DNA of 20,917 nt from a virus. Location: IMG/VR virus record IMGVR_UViG_3300004448_000500, positions 1 through 20,917 of that record; one strand, written 5' to 3'. Both the position numbers and the translations under genes were made by a program. A model generated the notes under the pieces. It had not been told where the DNA came from. It did no database searches and was given only the letters and a program-made list of their open reading frames with translations. This document shows positions 1 through 8,158 of this stretch, piece after piece (positions within the stretch are counted from its first letter, which is position 1; each line of letters opens with the position of its first letter).

Positions 1-652
1 TTTCAAATGCCTTTGCACCATTTATCTGTAGATTTCTATAGACTTCACCATACATATATTTTTTAGCTTCACCTAATTGAAACTGTGCTCTTTGTGCTGT
101 CCATGCAGAATTGTTTTGACTTATAACTGAATCAAATCCTTGAAGTACACCACTCTGATAAAAATCAGCACCTTGGTGCATATCAGATAATCTCTTTCTT
201 TCTCCAAGTACCCTTTTATCTAGTTCTGCTTTATTATTAAATATATCAGGTTCTTCGTTTCTTAATCTTTCAATAAAATTATTTGCATCTACTTTAGCTT
301 GGTTGTTTCCCATAAATTCAGCAATAGCCATAGAAGTTGTTTCTGAGGCTTCAGGTACTAACTCTTTAATTTTTACAGCATCTATTTTTTTACCTTTAGA
401 ATCTGCTTTAATTCTTTTAGCTAACACTTCTTTCTTAGCTAGTAATAATCTTTGTTTTTGTTTCTCTTCATCTACAGCAGTCTTCATAAGATTTTGACTA
501 GATACTTTTAAGGCAGTAGCTAATTGAGATAATGTGTTGTCTTTGTTAACTTGAGGAGCACCTCTGAAGGTATCTAAACCACGTGCAGCAGGTGTACTGG
601 TATATGAACCAAAACCTTTTACATCAGAAGTTTGTATTCTTTCTTTTGCCAT
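1..652 (-). CDS. Internal virion (core) protein, gp15-like, 3' part missing
   Basis: Open frame of 217 codons read from ATG at 652 to the left edge with no stop, so the gene is cut by the window. The start is supported by AGGA six bases upstream, and the preceding gene stops only eight bases before it. The protein starts MAKERIQTSDVKGFGSY and is rich in Lys, Gln, Ala and Glu with long predicted helices; I see no signal peptide, membrane segment or enzymatic motif. The call rests mainly on order: it follows gp12-, gp13- and gp14-like genes, where T7 has gp15, a core protein that enters the host envelope during DNA ejection. In related phages this position may hold a fused or differently split core protein, so the exact T7 equivalent is inferred. 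Confidence 0.6.
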   Translation of the reverse strand, partial: MAKERIQTSDVKGFGSYTSTPAARGLDTFRGAPQVNKDNTLSQLATALKVSSQNLMKTAVDEEKQKQRLLLAKKEVLAKRIKADSKGKKIDAVKIKELVPEASETTSMAIAEFMGNNQAKVDANNFIERLRNEEPDIFNNKAELDKRVLGERKRLSDMHQGADFYQSGVLQGFDSVISQNNSAWTAQRAQFQLGEAKKYMYGEVYRNLQINGAKAFE

Positions 653-660
653 AATAAATC

Positions 661-1194
661 CTATGCGTTTCTAAATGCTAAGTCACCGTTTGAATCAAAT
701 TTAAGTTCTGTAGATAAACTTGAGCCTACTTCTAAAGCTGTGCCTAAGAATGATGGTTGTTGTACAGATGATAAAGAATTATATCTTCCTGCCATTTGTG
801 AGTATGCTTGTGTTTTATCGTCATTAAGTTTAGCAATAGTATTTTTAGTTGAAGTAAGGTTTCTATTTAGAACTGTACCTTCTTGATAATCTACTTCATG
901 TAATATACTGTCTATTGAAATACCTGCGACACCAGACTCACCTGCAGAAGCTATGGCTGTAGCTTTTTTATTTCTAGCATCTACCATCACATCTTGTTCA
1001 GCTTGTACTGATGCTAATTTTTCTTCATCCATTCGCCTATCAATCATCTTAACTTGTTCTTTATAGCTTCTATCAGCTTCTGTAGCTATTGCATTATTTC
1101 TTCTAGTTTGCTCTTTAGCTTGTTGGTCAGCAGCCATATAAGACATTGCTGCTCCTGCTATTTGCATAGCTACCATTACTGTTGGGTCACACAT
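661..1194 (-). CDS. Internal virion protein, gp14-like
   Basis: A 177-residue protein starting MCDPTVMVAMQIAGAAMSYM. A short apolar, Ala-rich N-terminal stretch (about residues 5-20) is followed by a long charged helical region (about 22-85), then a Ser/Thr-rich part. T7 gp14 has the same build: 196 residues, MC start, apolar N-terminus, then helices rich in Gln, Ala and Lys. In T7 it is a core protein ejected into the outer membrane at the start of infection. The start codon shares one base with the previous stop (TAATG), which suggests translational coupling. Family assignment rests on build and gene order rather than on a catalytic motif. Confidence 0.72.
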   Translation of the reverse strand: MCDPTVMVAMQIAGAAMSYMAADQQAKEQTRRNNAIATEADRSYKEQVKMIDRRMDEEKLASVQAEQDVMVDARNKKATAIASAGESGVAGISIDSILHEVDYQEGTVLNRNLTSTKNTIAKLNDDKTQAYSQMAGRYNSLSSVQQPSFLGTALEVGSSLSTELKFDSNGDLAFRNA

Positions 1195-1700
1195 TATTTT
1201 TTCTCTCTTATAAATAGGTAAAAGTCTTCACTCCCTGCACCATAAGTGCGTGATGTTTTAATATCAAATCCACACCATTGTAGCCATCTCATGCCTTGAG
1301 CATTTTGACAATGAACCATGTTGTATAGAACGTCATACTTATCTTCTAATTTTTTAATCCAATCTCTGCAGTAACGTAGAAAAGGTTTTGAGTAATCTTC
1401 TAAATCACTAGAAGCTAACATCCAAGGTACACCATATTGAGGTACTTCAACTGAATCAGATATACCAAACATAGCTATAACTTTAGATTCTTGTGTCTCA
1501 GCTTTAGTTTCTAATATTGTATAAACTTCAGCATTAGGTAATTCAAAAGATTCCATTAGTGCTTTGAAAGGTGTGTGTCCCATTGCTGTTACTTCAATAA
1601 GGTCAGGCTTTCTTAAACGTGGTGCAAGAACTAAAGCATCCATAGGGTCAGCTTCAACAATACTCACTATAGTTGTATCATCTATCATGTATGTATTCAT
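1194..1700 (-). CDS. gp13-like virion protein with GNAT acetyltransferase-like fold
   Basis: 168 residues. It starts immediately after the tail tube B stop, with AGAGGA upstream of the ATG; a second in-frame ATG at residue 5 is possible. The C-terminal half carries a pattern typical of T7 gp13-like proteins: GVPWMLASSDLEDYSKPFLR, then a helix with YDVLYNMVHCQN and GMRWLQWCGF, as in the last strands and helix of a GNAT fold. In T7 the gp13 protein is needed for virion assembly and is not known to acetylate anything. The sequence alone cannot tell whether acetyl-CoA is bound; no clear R/Q-x-x-G-x-G/A pyrophosphate loop is evident, so a structural role is more likely. Confidence 0.68.
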   Translation of the reverse strand: MNTYMIDDTTIVSIVEADPMDALVLAPRLRKPDLIEVTAMGHTPFKALMESFELPNAEVYTILETKAETQESKVIAMFGISDSVEVPQYGVPWMLASSDLEDYSKPFLRYCRDWIKKLEDKYDVLYNMVHCQNAQGMRWLQWCGFDIKTSRTYGAGSEDFYLFIREKK

Positions 1701-3743
1701 CTATATCCTCTGTGAATGTATGGTATAGAAACCTTCCCACTCAGCAGATTGAAAAGAACAGGGTAAATAACTATCGGAAGTTATCTTTACTGTTACTCTG
1801 TCATTCTTAGATTGAATTGGAAATCTGAATGTTCCATCAGAAATGTTTACGTCTTCAATAGTTGTTGATGGACTATTAATTACGTTACCACTAAATTCAT
1901 ATATGTTTGTACCTCTAGCTTCAGGTGTTACTTCTATTTTAAAGAAACCAGAGTCTTCATAATTAACTCTCATAGTTCTTAATTGTAATCGTCCTGATAG
2001 TACAGATTGTTTACCTTGATTTTCTTTAACGTGTTGCTCTGAAAACTGATACTCAAATGTATAAGGTATTCCTAAAGTTACTGTAGCTGTAGAATAATCT
2101 CCTATAGCAGCAACTGTAGATGTTGTAGGTCTTGTTACCGTTATATCAGTACCTTTTCTATTTGACCATGCACCAGACTTTATTGCTTTGACTGTTCCGT
2201 CATAGACGTATGGCAATGTCCAAGTTGTTGTATTTGTTCCTGAACTGTAAGAACCTGAGACTGTAACTTTCCTGTCAACACGACTGCAGAAAGTAAGCCC
2301 AGAATCATTAGGATATTGAAGCTGTAATTTTTCAATGAATACTCCATCACTTCTACTTATTACTATAAATAAATCGTTCTCTAATATTGTTACATCAAGT
2401 ACACTTGAGCCTGTGTGCATTTGCCATTCAGACCAACTTGATACTAGCTTAGTTGTTCCTTGCCAATACCATTTGTATATGTATAACTTAGAACGGTCTT
2501 CACTTGATAGTCCTACTAATATATCTTCATTAGATGATGAGGCTAATTTAACCACGTTCTTAGGTAAGTATTTAGGGCAATGGCTCGTGATTTCAGCAGC
2601 ATCCACAATGACTGTATCACTCTCCACGTAATACTCACGAACAGACGTAAAGTCTCCTCGCTTAGACGTAAAATATAAGTAGTTCCCTGAAGCAACAGGC
2701 GAAACTTTTGTATCATTTTCAAACTCCGTACTAGGTACTATTGATATTGTTTTAGGTGTAAGTATTCCACTAGTCTCAATACTAAATTGTGTGTTGTCAC
2801 TAAATAATGTTAGTGAATCATTAAAAGGAATTGCGTGTTTTAAGATAGATACTTTAGTGTGACTAACAGAAACGTCTATAGGTGCATCATCTAAAACTCC
2901 AGTTACTGTTGTAGCAAAGAAATTAAAGAACTCAGATGACTGACTAAAGATAATGTTTTCATCTGATAATAAACCTAATCTATTTTTATAGAAGAATATA
3001 TTGTTTATAGTTCTTCCTACAAAAGAAGGATTAGGGTTAGAAGTTAAATCTCCTGCTTCTCTATTAGAATATGCTTGTCTATCAAATGTAAATGAACCTG
3101 AAGTTAAAACTAAACTATGAGGCATAGTAGTATTATTTAATTGATGTATAATCCCAGGTTTTACAGTCTCTTCATAAGTATTAGAACTTAATGCTTTTAC
3201 AAAGTAGTTATCAAAGTTATTATTTTGGTCACCAATAATTTCATGTACATCACCTACATTAGAATTAGTAGGTAAATCAGCAAATTCTTGTACACTACTA
3301 CTTACTGAACCAGATACTGTAGCAGTATTCATAGTAATTGTTTTAGTTTTATTAACTATAAAAGTAAAATCAGCTACTGTTACAAAAGCTAAATCTGTTT
3401 GTGGGTTAGCACAATGTAAATAACTTGTACCATTAGGTACATTAATAGTTGCAGAAGTCCCTGCTAAATTAAATGCCTGTATAGTAGCTGAACTATTAGT
3501 TGCAGTTATAACAATAATGTATTGGTTAGCTTCATCACGATTTACAACGTGGATAGCTGCTCCACTTACTGCTGAGTTTATAATTTTAGCAACGTGTTCT
3601 GTAGGTTGTCTTTTAATTAGCCCATCTATGATAGATGAAAAACCATTTATTTGACTTTCCCCCTGTGTAGTTTGTCGCAACGTAGATGGTTGCTGACTAA
3701 CTCCATTTAAGAGATTAGGTAGTCCTGTACTAACGAGAGGCAT
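1701..3743 (-). CDS. Tail tubular protein B (gp12-like nozzle protein)
   Basis: 680 residues; T7 gp12 has 794. The N-terminus (MPLVSTGLPNLLNGVSQQPS, then QINGFSS and GLIKRQP) follows the T7 gp12 opening almost position by position, including the ISQQP and NGWSS-type motifs. The rest is beta-rich, with many Ser, Thr, Val and aromatic residues and no membrane segment, as expected for the propeller nozzle that closes the tail and carries the fibres. AAGG lies seven bases before the ATG and the tail tube A stop is five bases upstream. It is about 110 residues shorter than T7 gp12, probably in surface loops. The product would sit at the tip of the short tail. Confidence 0.93.
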   Translation of the reverse strand: MPLVSTGLPNLLNGVSQQPSTLRQTTQGESQINGFSSIIDGLIKRQPTEHVAKIINSAVSGAAIHVVNRDEANQYIIVITATNSSATIQAFNLAGTSATINVPNGTSYLHCANPQTDLAFVTVADFTFIVNKTKTITMNTATVSGSVSSSVQEFADLPTNSNVGDVHEIIGDQNNNFDNYFVKALSSNTYEETVKPGIIHQLNNTTMPHSLVLTSGSFTFDRQAYSNREAGDLTSNPNPSFVGRTINNIFFYKNRLGLLSDENIIFSQSSEFFNFFATTVTGVLDDAPIDVSVSHTKVSILKHAIPFNDSLTLFSDNTQFSIETSGILTPKTISIVPSTEFENDTKVSPVASGNYLYFTSKRGDFTSVREYYVESDTVIVDAAEITSHCPKYLPKNVVKLASSSNEDILVGLSSEDRSKLYIYKWYWQGTTKLVSSWSEWQMHTGSSVLDVTILENDLFIVISRSDGVFIEKLQLQYPNDSGLTFCSRVDRKVTVSGSYSSGTNTTTWTLPYVYDGTVKAIKSGAWSNRKGTDITVTRPTTSTVAAIGDYSTATVTLGIPYTFEYQFSEQHVKENQGKQSVLSGRLQLRTMRVNYEDSGFFKIEVTPEARGTNIYEFSGNVINSPSTTIEDVNISDGTFRFPIQSKNDRVTVKITSDSYLPCSFQSAEWEGFYTIHSQRI

Positions 3744-3747
3744 ATTA

Positions 3748-4353
3748 TCACCTTACTGCTCTACGTGGTGCTCCACGAATTATTATTTTAGAAACATCAT
3801 AGTTATCTAATAACATATTGTTATCTTCTGTCTGTGCTTCACATTGTTCAAAATAAACCATAGCTTCTGATTCATCTTTCTCGGAGAATCCACCTAAAGT
3901 ATCTGAACCCATAAATCTACCTTGGAATCTTCTTGCAGATTTAACTGTAATGTATCGCTTAACGTGCTCTGGTAAATCACTAAAGTCTAATAGTAAAACC
4001 ATATCTACATAATACGTTCCATCAAATGTTGTGAAGGAAAATTTCTTACGGTCATATAATCTTGTACCTCTTTGAACAACATCAACATCACTAGTAGAAC
4101 CAGAAGTGTCTATCTTCACACAGTTACTAGGTACATTTAATTGTCCATCTGTATCAGGAACAATAGGATATTCATGTTCAGTATTACAATGAAGTCCTTG
4201 AGATTGTAAAGCCCTAGAAGTTTCATCTAATATTGACTTGGCAATAGATACATCTACAAGTTGAGCATCATCTAAACTAGATACAGGAGACTCACCTATA
4301 GAAGCTAACATGATGTTAACTGCTTCAAGTTCTGTTGTTGGTGTAGTTGACAT
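3748..4353 (-). CDS. Tail tubular protein A (gp11-like adaptor)
   Basis: 201 residues from ATG at 4353. A longer frame begins with TTG at 4359, but AGGA sits directly against that TTG and six bases before the ATG, so the ATG is preferred. Family signatures are TELEAVNIMLASIGESPVSS at the N-terminus (T7 gp11: AVNDILASIGEPPVSTL), a central LYDRKKFSF segment (T7 YVYDR), and LPEHVKRYITVKSARRFQGR followed by an acidic DESEA helix. In T7 this protein forms the dodecameric ring between the portal and the gp12 nozzle. It is the first gene after the intrinsic terminator, so it is read by transcripts that pass the terminator. Confidence 0.93.
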   Translation of the reverse strand: MSTTPTTELEAVNIMLASIGESPVSSLDDAQLVDVSIAKSILDETSRALQSQGLHCNTEHEYPIVPDTDGQLNVPSNCVKIDTSGSTSDVDVVQRGTRLYDRKKFSFTTFDGTYYVDMVLLLDFSDLPEHVKRYITVKSARRFQGRFMGSDTLGGFSEKDESEAMVYFEQCEAQTEDNNMLLDNYDVSKIIIRGAPRRAVR

Positions 4354-4365
4354 AATCAATCCTGT

Positions 4366-4400
4366 AAAAAAAAGCGAAAGCCAAATGAATGACTCTCGCT
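4366..4400 (-). terminator. Rho-independent terminator after the capsid gene
   Basis: Read on the minus strand, AGCGAGAGTC pairs with GGCTTTCGCT across an eight-base ATTCATTT loop. This gives a 10-bp stem with two G-U pairs, followed directly by a run of T residues. It begins ten bases after the capsid gene stop and ends 12 bases before the tail tube A start. T7 has its main terminator (T-phi) at the same place, between genes 10 and 11, where partial termination keeps capsid mRNA more abundant than that of downstream tail genes. The structure is seen directly; the strength and the polymerase that responds are inferred. Confidence 0.9.
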
Positions 4401-4410
4401 ATGATTAAAA

Positions 4411-5364
4411 TTAAGCAGTTTGAATTTGTACTGCAGCCTCTGGACGTAGTGCACCATGACCCATTGCATACTTTGCAACCATGAGTGTACCTTGTCTTCG
4501 AATGTCGTACTCTGATTCAACAGCTAAATCCATTAACTTAACTGTACCTACAGCAGAAGTATGAGCAATAATTGCAACTGTATTAGATGCGTTAATTACT
4601 TGTGCTCCACCTGCACCACCTGCATCTGTACCAGTACCAGATACGTTACCAGTTGGTAGATGTGGGGTCTTAATTAGGTTAATACCTGCTAACTGAGGGA
4701 TTGTACCTTCAGCAATAGAACCTCTACCTGAGAAGTCTACATTGACAGCATTAGTAGCATTAGCTAATAGGTAATACTGTTCAGGTTTTAGATAACAGAA
4801 TCTTCCTTCTGATGGTACATAACCGTCATCTAGTGCTTCAGCAGCATCAAAGATTGAAGTAATCAATGAAGCAGCAGATGTATTAGCATCTGAGTCTGTT
4901 ATAATTGTACCTGCTTCGTAACCTGAGTCACCTACGTTTGCTGCACCTGCAGCAGCTTGAAGCATAGTTTGAAGAACGTGCTTATCCATTTGGAAAGCTA
5001 GTGCTCTACCCATCTCTGACGAATATACAGAACGAACATCATAATGGTTCTTAGCTTCTTGAATATTGGCAATAAAGTGGTTAGAGATTAGAAGGTCATT
5101 AATAGTAATAACTTTCTCTGCGTGATTTAGGGCTGTACCTACAATCTCATTTCCTGGGGTATGGTATGCAGCAGAACTTCTACCCATAACTGGGAACTGT
5201 GCAGACTTACCTGATGCGATTGTACGTATCATATGCTTGTCGGCTGTAACAGTAGTTTGCTCGAAAGAAGTTAATACTTCTCCAGAGAACTGTTTCAGAA
5301 ACAGAGCATCAGCAGTATTGGCATTATTAATTTTACCAATATCTGATATAGTTGCGTTTGACAT
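4411..5364 (-). CDS. Major capsid protein (gp10-like)
   Basis: 317 residues from ATG at 5364, chosen because AAGGAGA lies seven bases upstream; an upstream in-frame codon at 5412 has no good ribosome site and would add an untypical leader. The protein starts MSNATISDIGKINN, then DALFLKQFSGEVLTSFEQTT, with FPVMGRSSAAYHTPG around residues 55-70, as in T7-group HK97-fold capsid proteins. Near the C-terminus are ESEYDIRRQGTLMVAKYAMG and a final LRPEAAV segment, the usual end of this family. The gene follows scaffold and is closed by a strong terminator, fitting high expression. I saw no slippery site near its end, so a T7-like minor form (10B) is not supported. Confidence 0.95.
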   Translation of the reverse strand: MSNATISDIGKINNANTADALFLKQFSGEVLTSFEQTTVTADKHMIRTIASGKSAQFPVMGRSSAAYHTPGNEIVGTALNHAEKVITINDLLISNHFIANIQEAKNHYDVRSVYSSEMGRALAFQMDKHVLQTMLQAAAGAANVGDSGYEAGTIITDSDANTSAASLITSIFDAAEALDDGYVPSEGRFCYLKPEQYYLLANATNAVNVDFSGRGSIAEGTIPQLAGINLIKTPHLPTGNVSGTGTDAGGAGGAQVINASNTVAIIAHTSAVGTVKLMDLAVESEYDIRRQGTLMVAKYAMGHGALRPEAAVQIQTA

Positions 5365-5495
5365 ATAAATGTCTCCTTGTAAAAAGTTGAAATAAAAAGT
5401 GCGTTCCAACATTCCTACCTATACACATGAGTATCCTCGCAAGGGTCTAGTCTTTGGTCTGATGTTTTGAACTTATAGCTTCCTTGTTAGGAAGA
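5365..5495 (-). promoter_or_regulatory. Spacer before the capsid gene, possible late promoter
   Basis: The largest non-coding gap in the window, 131 bases between scaffold and capsid. T7 has its strongest late promoter (phi10) upstream of gene 10. Here the minus-strand text contains ACTCATGTGTATAGGTAGGA, which recalls the T7 core ACTCACTATAGGGAGA but with about three extra bases between the ACTCA and TATAG parts. It also contains CTAGACCCTTG, which shares TAGACC with the gap before the ssDNA-binding gene. Neither is an exact match to a known promoter. The end nearest capsid holds the strong ribosome site AAGGAGA. A promoter here is inferred from position and the partial likeness. Confidence 0.4.
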
Positions 5496-5499
5496 CTAT
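5475..5499 (-). other. RNA hairpin at the scaffold stop
   Basis: On the minus strand ATAG-T-CTTCCT-AACA-AGGAAG-CTAT folds into a 10-bp stem with one bulged T and a four-base AACA loop. The scaffold stop codon TAG lies inside its first arm. No T-run follows, so it does not look like an intrinsic terminator. In T7, hairpins between late genes are RNase III processing sites that set mRNA ends; a similar processing or stability role is possible, but the stem is short for RNase III. Confidence 0.45.
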
Positions 5500-6221
5500 G
5501 TTAATTTGCTTCGTCCTAGCTTTTTCTCTACCGTTGCTCTAAATGCAGAGTCTTTGGCATAAGCAGGATTTTTCATATCGGTTGTAACTTGTGCCCAACT
5601 TTGGTATGTGTCCACAGACTCTGAGGGTCTACCCCCAACCAAGTTTGGCTCTACTCCGACCATGTTTTTGTAACGTGCATTTAAGGCTTCAACTGCTAGT
5701 TTAGCTTGAGCCATATCTCCTGAATTAACAGCAAGATTAAAAGCATCTTTTTCAGGTTGATTCATATTATCAACTGCCCATTCTGTCATTTGTGTGTAGT
5801 TTTCTTCTCCACCCACAGAATTAAAAATGTCACCTTTAAGATTATTAGCTATTGATTGTTGACCTTGTATATATGAATCTACAATATTTTTAGGAATACC
5901 TCTTGATTCTAATTCAGAATAAGTATCAGCAGATAACTCTCCATTCTCCATATACTCTTCACTCATAGATTCAAAATTTAAACCAACACTTTCTACTGCT
6001 TCTTTAGCATCTTCTGTAGGTGTTGATTCAGTTTCCTCTACTGGTGTTTCTTCTTGTCTTGATTTAGTAAATTCTTTTTCTAATTCGCCATAGGCTTTAG
6101 CCATATCTTCTGGAGATTTGAATTTTTGAGGTAACCACTCAGGACGTTCCTGTACCACCTCTTCTTGTGGTGCTTCACTTCCTGTAATATTACCTTCCAT
6201 TTGTATTGTTTCTGTACTCAT
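5496..6221 (-). CDS. Capsid assembly scaffolding protein (gp9-like)
   Basis: 241 residues, strongly acidic and Glu-rich with Gln and Asn, predicted helical, with a low-complexity linker (about residues 40-75, many Glu, Thr and Pro). The opening includes RPEWLPQKFKSPEDMAKAYG, typical of T7-group scaffold proteins (WLPEKF-type motif followed by a short helix). A basic C-terminus (ATVEKKLGRSKLT) fits the capsid-binding end. The protein would fill the procapsid and leave before DNA packaging. Its ATG overlaps the preceding 51-residue gene by four bases (ATGA), suggesting coupled translation; the only upstream purine run (AAAGG) is rather far away. Its position directly before the capsid gene supports the call. 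Confidence 0.92.
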   Translation of the reverse strand: MSTETIQMEGNITGSEAPQEEVVQERPEWLPQKFKSPEDMAKAYGELEKEFTKSRQEETPVEETESTPTEDAKEAVESVGLNFESMSEEYMENGELSADTYSELESRGIPKNIVDSYIQGQQSIANNLKGDIFNSVGGEENYTQMTEWAVDNMNQPEKDAFNLAVNSGDMAQAKLAVEALNARYKNMVGVEPNLVGGRPSESVDTYQSWAQVTTDMKNPAYAKDSAFRATVEKKLGRSKLT

Positions 6222-6373
6222 AAGGGTTTATTGCCTTTTTTAATTAAATTTCCATTATCTTTAACATAAGTAACCCCTATTTTAGCTCTGTCTGTTCCCT
6301 GCCATCTAGGATAACTTGTCTCTTTAGGAGTTTCCTTTTTAGGTTCTAGTTCTTTTAGACTTTTTTCTGCCAT
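6218..6373 (-). CDS. Small basic protein between portal and scaffold, 51 residues
   Basis: ATG at 6373, one base after the portal stop, with GAGGA six bases upstream; it ends in TTATGA, overlapping the scaffold ATG by four bases. The product starts MAEKSLKELEPKKETPKET and continues with YPRWQGTDRAKIGVTYVKDN, ending KKGNKPL. It is Lys-rich and hydrophilic with no membrane segment. Gap-free fit between two coupled genes, a good ribosome site and an open frame make it a real gene, though it is short. I do not recognise the family. Position suggests a virion-assembly or small structural role; a T7 counterpart is not obvious. Confidence 0.75.
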   Translation of the reverse strand: MAEKSLKELEPKKETPKETSYPRWQGTDRAKIGVTYVKDNGNLIKKGNKPL

Positions 6374-6374
6374 T

Positions 6375-7931
6375 TTATTCCTCTATAGTTTCTTGTTGAT
6401 TTTGCATTGCACCCTTTGCCATTTCTTTAGCAACAGAAGGTGCTGAATCTTGCATAGTCTGCATCATCATTTGGTCTTGTTGTGCTTGTTGTTGTTGTTG
6501 CATTTCTGCTTGTAATTGTTCTTCAGTCTTTATAAGACCAATAGTATCAATACCATGACCAGTAGCTAATCTTGCAACTAGGTCACTAAAGTTAATCATT
6601 TGTATTGCTTGAGGATTTGCCTGTGCTAATTGCATCAAATCCTGAACATAACCTCTTAACTTGTTAAGGTCATTTCCTCTACCTAATGCCTCTACTCCTG
6701 TAACAATAACAGGTGTAACTGTGCCTTTAGGTAACTTAGGTATTTTCTTAGATGTAGACATCCTATCCATTAATATATGGACAATAGGTAACTGCATCTC
6801 TTGAGATAGGATAGAATATACACCACCTAAAGCTGACTCTAATTCTTGAGCCATAAATCTTATCTCTTCGGCTGTAACTCTTTCGGCTTCTCTTTGTATA
6901 GATGTATTTAATAAGAAAGCAAATGCTAATCTATCTTCAATTCTCTTAACCGTTTCTAAGACAACTCTCAAGTCACTACTTTTTTCAGTCTGTAGTACTT
7001 TAACGTCATCAGGAGAACCAACTATAACTGCACCATTCTTAGCATTAGTTAAATCACGTCTCTTTACAGATGCGTTTGGTCTAACTAAGAATACTAATTT
7101 AGATGAAGCTGCAGCAGCACTCACTATAGATTCCATTAAGCCTTCTAGTGACTTTAGGTCACCAAGATATTCTTCAACGTAAGACCTTCCATAATGTTCA
7201 CCATCTAAGTGAACCATACGTAAGGCTCTCCAAGGCAGTAAGTCTCTCTTATAAGTTCCTTCTGAATTAGGAACTATCATACCCTCTACTTCTTGGTATA
7301 TATAATATTCATCTTCTTTAGTTCTAGTTACTTTAGTATAAATCTTTATATCTTTTTCAGATGTATAATCTATACCTTCCATACCTTCAGGTAATACTAA
7401 GGGAGATGTAGTTTCTTCTACTATAACTTCTAGTAGTTCCCCATTAGGGTCACGTTTACATACATAACTAGACAAAGGAAATACTCTTACTCCACCTTTT
7501 TTTGGTAGATGAAGTAATACATTGCCTGATACTATAAGATGCTTTAGTGCTTCAAAGACATGAACTCTCATGGCAGAGTTTTCTATCTCTCCCATAACTT
7601 CACGTTCTACACCTGCTAAACCTTGTTCTATTTCTGCTCTTAATTGTCCCTGTTGGTCTAATTCCATTTTGGTTTTTGTATCCATTGCCAAACGAAAGAA
7701 GGGAGAGTTAGGAGGAAATAAAAGTAATAATAGTTTAGAAGCTAAATTATTGACACCTCTAGCACCTGTACTTTGAAAAGGTTGATATAAGTCTGTAGCA
7801 GAACTAAAACCTTCAGGGGCTATAAGTGATGGTAATGTAAGTTCAGAACATTCTCTTGCTCTGTCTAAGTATATTTCCCTGTCCCCTGTAAGTTTGTGAT
7901 ATCTTTGGGAGCATGAAATATTATTTATCAT
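6375..7931 (-). CDS. Portal protein (gp8-like head-tail connector)
   Basis: 518 residues, against 536 in T7 gp8. Landmarks: an N-terminal RYHKLTGDREIYLDRARECS segment, then STGARGVNNLASKLLLLLFP with PFFRL (about residues 55-80), a central KRDLLPWRALRMVHLDGEHYGRS-type region, and ERVTAEEIRFMAQELESALGG (about 355-375), one of the most constant motifs of podovirus portals. The C-terminus (from about 470) is a Gln/Met-rich low-complexity tail, often disordered. The protein forms the dodecamer at one capsid vertex through which DNA is packaged and ejected. AGGA lies eight bases before the ATG; the upstream gene stops five bases earlier. Confidence 0.96.
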   Translation of the reverse strand: MINNISCSQRYHKLTGDREIYLDRARECSELTLPSLIAPEGFSSATDLYQPFQSTGARGVNNLASKLLLLLFPPNSPFFRLAMDTKTKMELDQQGQLRAEIEQGLAGVEREVMGEIENSAMRVHVFEALKHLIVSGNVLLHLPKKGGVRVFPLSSYVCKRDPNGELLEVIVEETTSPLVLPEGMEGIDYTSEKDIKIYTKVTRTKEDEYYIYQEVEGMIVPNSEGTYKRDLLPWRALRMVHLDGEHYGRSYVEEYLGDLKSLEGLMESIVSAAAASSKLVFLVRPNASVKRRDLTNAKNGAVIVGSPDDVKVLQTEKSSDLRVVLETVKRIEDRLAFAFLLNTSIQREAERVTAEEIRFMAQELESALGGVYSILSQEMQLPIVHILMDRMSTSKKIPKLPKGTVTPVIVTGVEALGRGNDLNKLRGYVQDLMQLAQANPQAIQMINFSDLVARLATGHGIDTIGLIKTEEQLQAEMQQQQQAQQDQMMMQTMQDSAPSVAKEMAKGAMQNQQETIEE

Positions 7932-7935
7932 TATA

Positions 7936-8154
7936 CTATCCTACGTTTAATCCTGCACCAGTTGATGAACCACCTGAACCAATACTTAAGTCTGTTCTTA
8001 AAGATGCCTTACCTTTTTTCTTAGTTGTGCTAGTAGATTTTTTAACTTTATCAACTTGATGTGGTGTTGAATCATAAATCTCTTGCTTAGTAGGCTCTTC
8101 TACTTCAGGTGGTGGTGGTGGAGTTGGGGCAGGTCTTGACCTTGGCAAACACAT
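7936..8154 (-). CDS. Small gp7.3-like virion protein
   Basis: 72 residues: MCLPRSRPAPTPPPPPEV at the start (a proline run), a Lys/Ser/Thr-rich middle, and a C-terminus SLRTDLSIGSGGSSTGAGLN. T7 gp7.3 is a small basic tail protein of about 99 residues that also lies just before the portal gene and ends with a Ser/Gly-rich tail (KKSLSVARSSGGGINI). The shared C-terminal pattern and the position suggest the same role: a virion protein needed for infectivity. The rest is too low in complexity to compare. GAGGA stands eight bases before the ATG, within the end of the previous gene. Confidence 0.6.
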   Translation of the reverse strand: MCLPRSRPAPTPPPPPEVEEPTKQEIYDSTPHQVDKVKKSTSTTKKKGKASLRTDLSIGSGGSSTGAGLNVG

Positions 8155-8158
8155 TATC

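Noticed and set aside
4360-4420. A T7-like minor capsid form made by frameshifting at the capsid end
   Set aside because: There is no clear slippery heptamer before the stop, and a shifted frame would run into the terminator stem.
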